DNA of 9,018 nucleotides from Solobacterium sp. (GTDB lineage Bacteria > Bacillota_I > Bacilli_A > Erysipelotrichales > Erysipelotrichaceae). Positions 6,909 to 9,018 of the stretch are shown in pieces. Where the stretch lies: contig JAFWEA010000142.1 in the NCBI GenBank assembly GCA_017543005.1, positions 1 to 9,018 of the forward strand, in the 5' to 3' direction. The notes under the pieces were generated by a model. It ran no database searches. It saw only the letters and a program-made list of their open reading frames with translations, and was not told where the DNA came from. Both the position numbers and the translations under genes were made by a program. The stretch's first letter is position 1. Every line of letters begins with the position of its first letter.

Positions 6909-6985
6909 TGGTGACGCGTACGGGATTCGAACCCGTGAATGCCGCCTTGAGAGGGCGGTGTGTTAAGCCCCTTCACCAACGCGCC
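6909..6985 (-). tRNA. tRNA-Glu, anticodon CTC, CCA encoded
   Basis: On the minus strand the acceptor stem GGCGCGT pairs with ACGCGTC (one G-T wobble). The D arm is GTG/CAC with loop AAGGGGCTTAA. The anticodon stem CCGCC/GGCGG holds loop CTCTCAA, giving anticodon CTC. The T arm is ACGGG/CCCGT with loop TTCGAAT. The discriminator is A (6912) and CCA is encoded at 6911-6909. It reads GAG codons. It lies between rplT and the FemAB-like operon with its own promoter and terminator. It is a direct substrate of the GluRS encoded 2.6 kb away. Confidence 0.95.
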
Positions 6986-6990
6986 GTATA

Positions 6991-7011
6991 GAAGGAACTT
7001 TACGTTCCTTC
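6991..7011. repeat. 8-bp inverted repeat between rplT and tRNA-Glu
   Basis: GAAGGAAC (6991-6998), loop TTTAC and GTTCCTTC (7004-7011) form a perfect 8-bp dyad. On the minus strand no T-run follows, so it is a poor intrinsic terminator for rplT. It overlaps the proposed -10 box of the tRNA-Glu promoter and could be an operator, an RNA stability hairpin or a weak rplT 3' end. Confidence 0.6.
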
Positions 7012-7025
7012 TTCAGATTTGTCAA
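6997..7025 (-). promoter_or_regulatory. Promoter of tRNA-Glu, -35 box built on the rplT stop codon
   Basis: A perfect TTGACA (7025-7020) and TAAAGT (7002-6997) are spaced 17 bp apart on the minus strand. The predicted start near 6990 is 5 bases before the mature tRNA. The TGA inside TTGACA is the rplT stop codon (7024-7022). Confidence 0.6.
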
Positions 7026-7378
7026 GCCGCCAGTGCTTTTTTCGCCGTATCAGCCAGCTCCTTGAACGCCTTTTCATCATGAATGGCGATTTCACTGAGC
7101 ATCTTCCGGTTGATGTTGATGCCGGCAACCTTCAGACCATGCATCAGCTTGGAATAGCTGAGATCGTTCATTCTGGCTGCCGCATTGATTCTGGCAATCC
7201 AGAGCTTTCTCATTTCCCGCTTCAGCTGCTTGCGGTCATTGTAGGAATACCGCTGGGAACGCATGACCTGTTCATGTGCTGTTCTGTACAGCAGATGCTT
7301 GCTGCCGAAATAACCCTTGGCAAGCTTCAGAACCTTTTTACGACGGTTTCTTGTCGGTGTGGATCCTTTTACTCTCAT
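7022..7378 (-). CDS. rplT: 50S ribosomal protein L20
   Basis: The 118-residue basic protein matches L20 along its whole length: TRNRRKKVLKLAKGYFGSK near the N-terminus, then LWIARINAAARMNDLSYS and INRKMLSEIAIHD. L20 binds 23S rRNA, is needed early in 50S assembly, and in Bacillota represses its own operon by binding the infC leader. The ribosome binding site GGGAGGTG (7393-7386) lies 7 bases before the ATG, and rpmI ends 17 bases upstream. It is the last protein gene of infC-rpmI-rplT. No T-run terminator follows it, so some transcripts may continue into tRNA-Glu. Confidence 0.97.
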   Translation of the reverse strand: MRVKGSTPTRNRRKKVLKLAKGYFGSKHLLYRTAHEQVMRSQRYSYNDRKQLKREMRKLWIARINAAARMNDLSYSKLMHGLKVAGININRKMLSEIAIHDEKAFKELADTAKKALAA

Positions 7379-7395
7379 TTCCGTTCACCTCCCGA

Positions 7396-7617
7396 TTAAC
7401 CCTGCAGAAGCTGCTTGTCGCGCTTGAAGTCTGTCTTGTGAGCCAGGGTCGGCTTAGCCAGATGCTTTTTCTGCTTGTGTGTCTTGTTAGCCGCAAAATG
7501 CGAGATATAGTTGTGCTTTGTCTTCATTTCGCCAGTACCAGTCAGCTTTACGCGCTTTGCGAAAGTCTTCTTGGTCTTCATGCGAATCTTCTTCGGCTTC
7601 TTTGCCTTCGCTTTCAT
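7396..7617 (-). CDS. rpmI: 50S ribosomal protein L35, with N-terminal extension
   Basis: The 73-residue, very basic product has the L35 core KRVKLTGTGEMKTKHNYISH followed by FAANKTHKQKKHLAKP and ends KRDKQLL plus two residues. L35 is a small 50S subunit protein. Typical L35 has about 64-66 residues. Here about ten extra residues (MKAKAKKPKKIR) precede the M13-K-T that aligns with the usual beginning. The upstream ATG is preferred because GAGGAGGA (7632-7625) lies about 8 bases ahead of it, whereas the inner ATG lacks a good site. It sits between infC (21-base gap) and rplT (17-base gap). Confidence 0.95.
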   Translation of the reverse strand: MKAKAKKPKKIRMKTKKTFAKRVKLTGTGEMKTKHNYISHFAANKTHKQKKHLAKPTLAHKTDFKRDKQLLQG

Positions 7618-7638
7618 TTCCTGTTCCTCCTCGTGCTG

Positions 7639-8175
7639 TTACTTCTTTTTCGGGGACAGCACGACCGACATCGTGTTGCCTTCCATACTCGGGGCTTTTT
7701 CCACATTTGCAATATCCGCAAGCTGTTCCATGAACTTCTTCATGACCTGCTCGCCGACTTCCTTACGCGTGATCATACGACCGCGGAAGCGCATATCGAT
7801 TTTGACCTTCTGTCCTGATTCAAGCCATTTTCTGGACTGATTCAGCTTGGTATCAAAGTCATGCTGATCAATGACCGGGGAAAGCCGCAGCGGCTTGATT
7901 TCCGTGACATGCTGCTTCTTCTTTGCCTCTCTTGCCTTTTTCTGCTCGGCAAAGTGGAACTTGCCGTAATCGAGAATCTTGCAGACCGGCGGCTTCGCAT
8001 TCGGAGCCACACAGTAAAGATCGAGATTCTGATCATACGCCAGTTCAAGCGCTTCACGGCGCATCATAACGCCCAACTGCTCGCCATTCTGTCCGATAAC
8101 AAGGACTTCATGGAAACGGATGTTTTCGTTTACCAGTTCTTCCGGTACATTTCTTTTCGGTTTAACGTATTGCAA
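7639..8175 (-). CDS. infC: Translation initiation factor IF-3, probable TTG start
   Basis: IF-3 binds the 30S subunit, prevents premature 50S joining and checks the start codon. From the TTG at 8175 the product is 178 residues, a normal IF-3 length. The N-domain carries VNENIRFHEVLVIGQNGEQL and PPVCKILDYGKF. A lysine-rich linker (KKAREAKKKQH) leads to the C-domain with EIKPLRLSPVIDQHDFDTK, SGQKVKIDMRFRGR and a final SPKKK. The frame is open upstream to an ATG at 8250, but those extra residues are cysteine-rich, unlike IF-3, and read through the leader hairpins. AGGAGG (8186-8181) stands 5 bases before the TTG. The ATG just after the ribosome binding site is in another frame and soon stops. 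It is the first gene of infC-rpmI-rplT. Confidence 0.95.
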   Translation of the reverse strand: MQYVKPKRNVPEELVNENIRFHEVLVIGQNGEQLGVMMRREALELAYDQNLDLYCVAPNAKPPVCKILDYGKFHFAEQKKAREAKKKQHVTEIKPLRLSPVIDQHDFDTKLNQSRKWLESGQKVKIDMRFRGRMITRKEVGEQVMKKFMEQLADIANVEKAPSMEGNTMSVVLSPKKK

Positions 8176-8180
8176 GCATA

Positions 8181-8186
8181 CCTCCT
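8181..8186 (-). promoter_or_regulatory. Ribosome binding site supporting the TTG start of infC
   Basis: AGGAGG on the minus strand, within TTACAGGAGG, lies 5 bases before TTG (8175-8173). It is the only strong site near the conserved IF-3 N-terminus and immediately follows the attenuator hairpin. Confidence 0.75.
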
Positions 8187-8188
8187 GT

Positions 8189-8219
8189 AAATGAAAGCAG
8201 GCGCATGTATCGCACCTGC
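8189..8219 (-). terminator. Candidate attenuator hairpin in the infC leader
   Basis: On the minus strand GCAGGTGCG (8219-8211), loop ATACA and TGCGCCTGC (8205-8197) form a 9-pair stem with two G-T wobbles. It is followed by TTTCATTT. The T-run is interrupted, so termination may be partial. It ends directly before the infC ribosome binding site and could also affect translation. Confidence 0.6.
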
Positions 8220-8310
8220 CTAAAAGTCTGATTCTTCGGCATTGACCCATATCCTGAGGACATCGGGTGAGAAGCGATACTTCTGCTTTCCGTAATTTGA
8301 GTACCTGTAT

Positions 8311-8339
8311 AATTTATCAGTCTTTACTGCTGTTGTCAA
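8311..8339 (-). promoter_or_regulatory. Promoter of infC-rpmI-rplT
   Basis: A perfect TTGACA (8339-8334) and TAAATT (8316-8311) are 17 bp apart on the minus strand, with TG one base ahead of the -10 (extended -10). The promoter begins 9 bases after the stop of the upstream Asp23/Gls24 gene, and no terminator separates them. Confidence 0.78.
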
Positions 8340-8348
8340 TATGCTTTT

Positions 8349-8678
8349 TCAGATATCAAAACCAAGCACGTTGACAGTGACATCGTTGGGCTTGTAGCCG
8401 GTCATGAAGGCCACATTTTCATAGATTTTGTTCTGGACAAGCTCACAGGTCGCATTCACATTGGCCCCGTATTTGACGTTGATATCAACGATGATATTCA
8501 GCCGGTTGTTCTTGTCGATCTTGATCTGAATCGGCTTGTTGAAAGCCGAGGATGTGATCCTGGAGGCTGTTTCGATCTCATCAATGGAAATCTCCGTGAT
8601 GGACTGAAAAACAGATTTATTAATGGCAATCATGCCGTTTTCTTCTTTGCTGTTTAAGACAATATAATCCTGTGCCAT
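8349..8678 (-). CDS. Asp23/Gls24 family envelope stress response protein
   Basis: The 109-residue protein has the compact Asp23/Gls24 (DUF322) fold pattern. An N-terminal segment GMIAINKSVFQSITEIS (15-31) is followed by alternating strands, and the C-terminus VKYGANVNATCELVQNKIYE, MTGYKPNDVTVNVLGFDI is the family signature. Relatives include Staphylococcus Asp23 and Bacillus YqhY/YloU; they are abundant, often membrane-associated and linked to envelope or alkaline stress, with unclear biochemistry. It lacks a signal peptide and membrane helix. The start has AGAGGTGG about 7 bases upstream. It has its own promoter overlapping the end of the methyltransferase gene, and no terminator before the infC promoter, so it may feed into that operon. 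Confidence 0.9.
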   Translation of the reverse strand: MAQDYIVLNSKEENGMIAINKSVFQSITEISIDEIETASRITSSAFNKPIQIKIDKNNRLNIIVDINVKYGANVNATCELVQNKIYENVAFMTGYKPNDVTVNVLGFDI

Positions 8679-8697
8679 ATACTTCCACCTCTTTCGT

Positions 8698-8727
8698 ATT
8701 ATAGCAGTTTTATTAACATCGGTTCAA
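8698..8727 (-). promoter_or_regulatory. Promoter of the Asp23/Gls24 gene, -35 box built on the upstream stop codon
   Basis: On the minus strand TTGAAC (8727-8722) and a perfect TATAAT (8703-8698) with extended -10 TGC ahead are 18 bp apart. The TGA in TTGAAC is the stop codon of the methyltransferase gene (8726-8724). Transcription would start near 8691, giving a leader of about 13 nt that holds little more than the ribosome binding site. Confidence 0.72.
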
Positions 8728-9018
8728 CGCCGCCGCAGGGCTTTGGGAAGTTTGTTTTTGATCTGGCTGCCGTCACCGCGGCCGTGTCCCACCGGATACC
8801 CGTGCCAGAGCAGTGCAAACCACCCTTTTTCGCCATGATACGGAATGCTTTCGCCCCGCATGTACTTTTCCATCGCTCTGTCATCCAGTTCAAAGCGATG
8901 ATGCCAGTTCTCTCCGTCCGCCATGCACCAGGCATAATCCGGTTCAAACCGGTCCCGGCGGATTTCCCCCAGCAGCACCTGATGCCGCATGATCCGGCAT
9001 CTGCCTGCTTTGATCATC
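8724..9018 (-). CDS. RsmF/RsmB-like (NOL1/NOP2/Sun) rRNA cytosine methyltransferase, C-terminal end only
   Basis: About 98 codons of an open frame enter from the right edge, so the start and the S-adenosylmethionine-binding domain lie outside the window. The visible part matches the C-terminal RNA-binding domain of the RsmF group, which methylates cytosine C5 in 16S rRNA. Key stretches are EKYMRGESIP (residue order from the middle of the fragment), a tryptophan-rich KGWFALLWHGYPVGHGRG, and the ending QIKNKLPKALR, equivalent to the family's KNHYPKGLR. The final residues are RRR, then TGA. The short visible part does not show the catalytic cysteines, so the exact target site and gene name are not assigned. 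The stop codon is part of the next gene's -35 box. Confidence 0.82.
   Translation of the reverse strand, partial: MIKAGRCRIMRHQVLLGEIRRDRFEPDYAWCMADGENWHHRFELDDRAMEKYMRGESIPYHGEKGWFALLWHGYPVGHGRGDGSQIKNKLPKALRRR

Larger units (their letters stand above)
8176..8304 (-). ncRNA. infC operon leader, probable L20-type autoregulatory leader
   Basis: About 130 nt separate the predicted transcription start from the infC start codon. Reading the minus strand: GAAAGCAG (8290-8283); a small hairpin around AGAAG/CTTCT (8284-8270); a longer hairpin with ACCC pairing to GGGT and an inner stem around TCC/GGA (about 8268-8245, one bulge, one wobble); then a terminator-like hairpin (8219-8197). GAAAGCAG is perfectly complementary to CTGCTTTC (8200-8193), which overlaps the 3' arm of that hairpin. 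Known Bacillota infC operons carry an L20-binding leader in this place that controls premature termination. Membership in that family is inferred from position and architecture, since no covariance search could be run. Confidence 0.65.

Noticed and set aside
6153..6914. A 253-residue plus-strand frame opposite the first FemAB-like gene
   Set aside because: It overlaps a clearly conserved gene and the tRNA-Glu terminator, and its composition is typical of antisense frames.
8176..8250. Extension of IF-3 to the ATG at 8250
   Set aside because: The extra 25 residues are unlike IF-3, include several cysteines, and are encoded by leader hairpins; the strong ribosome binding site points to the TTG at 8175.
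8699..8947. An 82-residue minus-strand frame at the right end
   Set aside because: It is out of frame with the conserved RsmF-type C-terminal domain, which ends KNKLPKALRRR in the adjacent frame.

Overview
The window looks like ordinary chromosomal core DNA from a Bacillota (Firmicutes) bacterium with moderate to high GC content. The reasons are strong GGAGG-type ribosome binding sites, sigma-A type promoters, an infC-rpmI-rplT operon with a structured leader, an Asp23/Gls24 protein, and a pair of FemAB/MurM-like cell-wall enzymes. The gltX sequence and the mix of GC-rich genes with AT-rich intergenic gaps would fit a gut Erysipelotrichia-like lineage, but that placement is only a guess. No mobile element, CRISPR array or phage gene is visible, and no gap without a gene exceeds 300 bases.

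Layout. Positions 1-1254 (minus) hold a MATE-family efflux transporter whose C-terminus lies outside the window. It is divergent from an M20 amidohydrolase (1401-2567, plus) across an AT-rich 146-base gap that holds a promoter for each gene and a perfect 15-bp palindrome. A terminator follows, then a tRNA-Gln(CTG) gene with its own promoter and terminator, then gltX (2846-4303) with its own promoter. gltX converges on a two-gene FemAB-like operon (4354-6845, minus) across a bidirectional terminator. Upstream of that operon lie tRNA-Glu(CTC) (6909-6985, minus) and the translation operon infC-rpmI-rplT (7022-8175, minus), which has a leader of about 130 nt with mutually exclusive pairings. Next come an Asp23/Gls24 gene (8349-8678, minus) and the C-terminal end of an RsmF/RsmB-like rRNA methyltransferase (8724-9018, minus).

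How the parts fit. The theme is translation and tRNA use: a Glu-tRNA synthetase, a Gln and a Glu tRNA (both C34 isoacceptors reading G-ending codons), IF3/L35/L20, an rRNA methyltransferase, and two enzymes of a family that takes amino acids from charged tRNAs to build peptidoglycan cross-bridges. The most interesting signals are regulatory. Two genes without a Shine-Dalgarno sequence have -10 boxes placed so that transcription should start at or next to the ATG, so they may be leaderless. The infC leader has a terminator-like hairpin facing an 8-bp antiterminator pairing, and infC itself appears to start at TTG. Two promoters use the upstream gene's stop codon as part of their -35 box. No wholly new multi-gene system is apparent.
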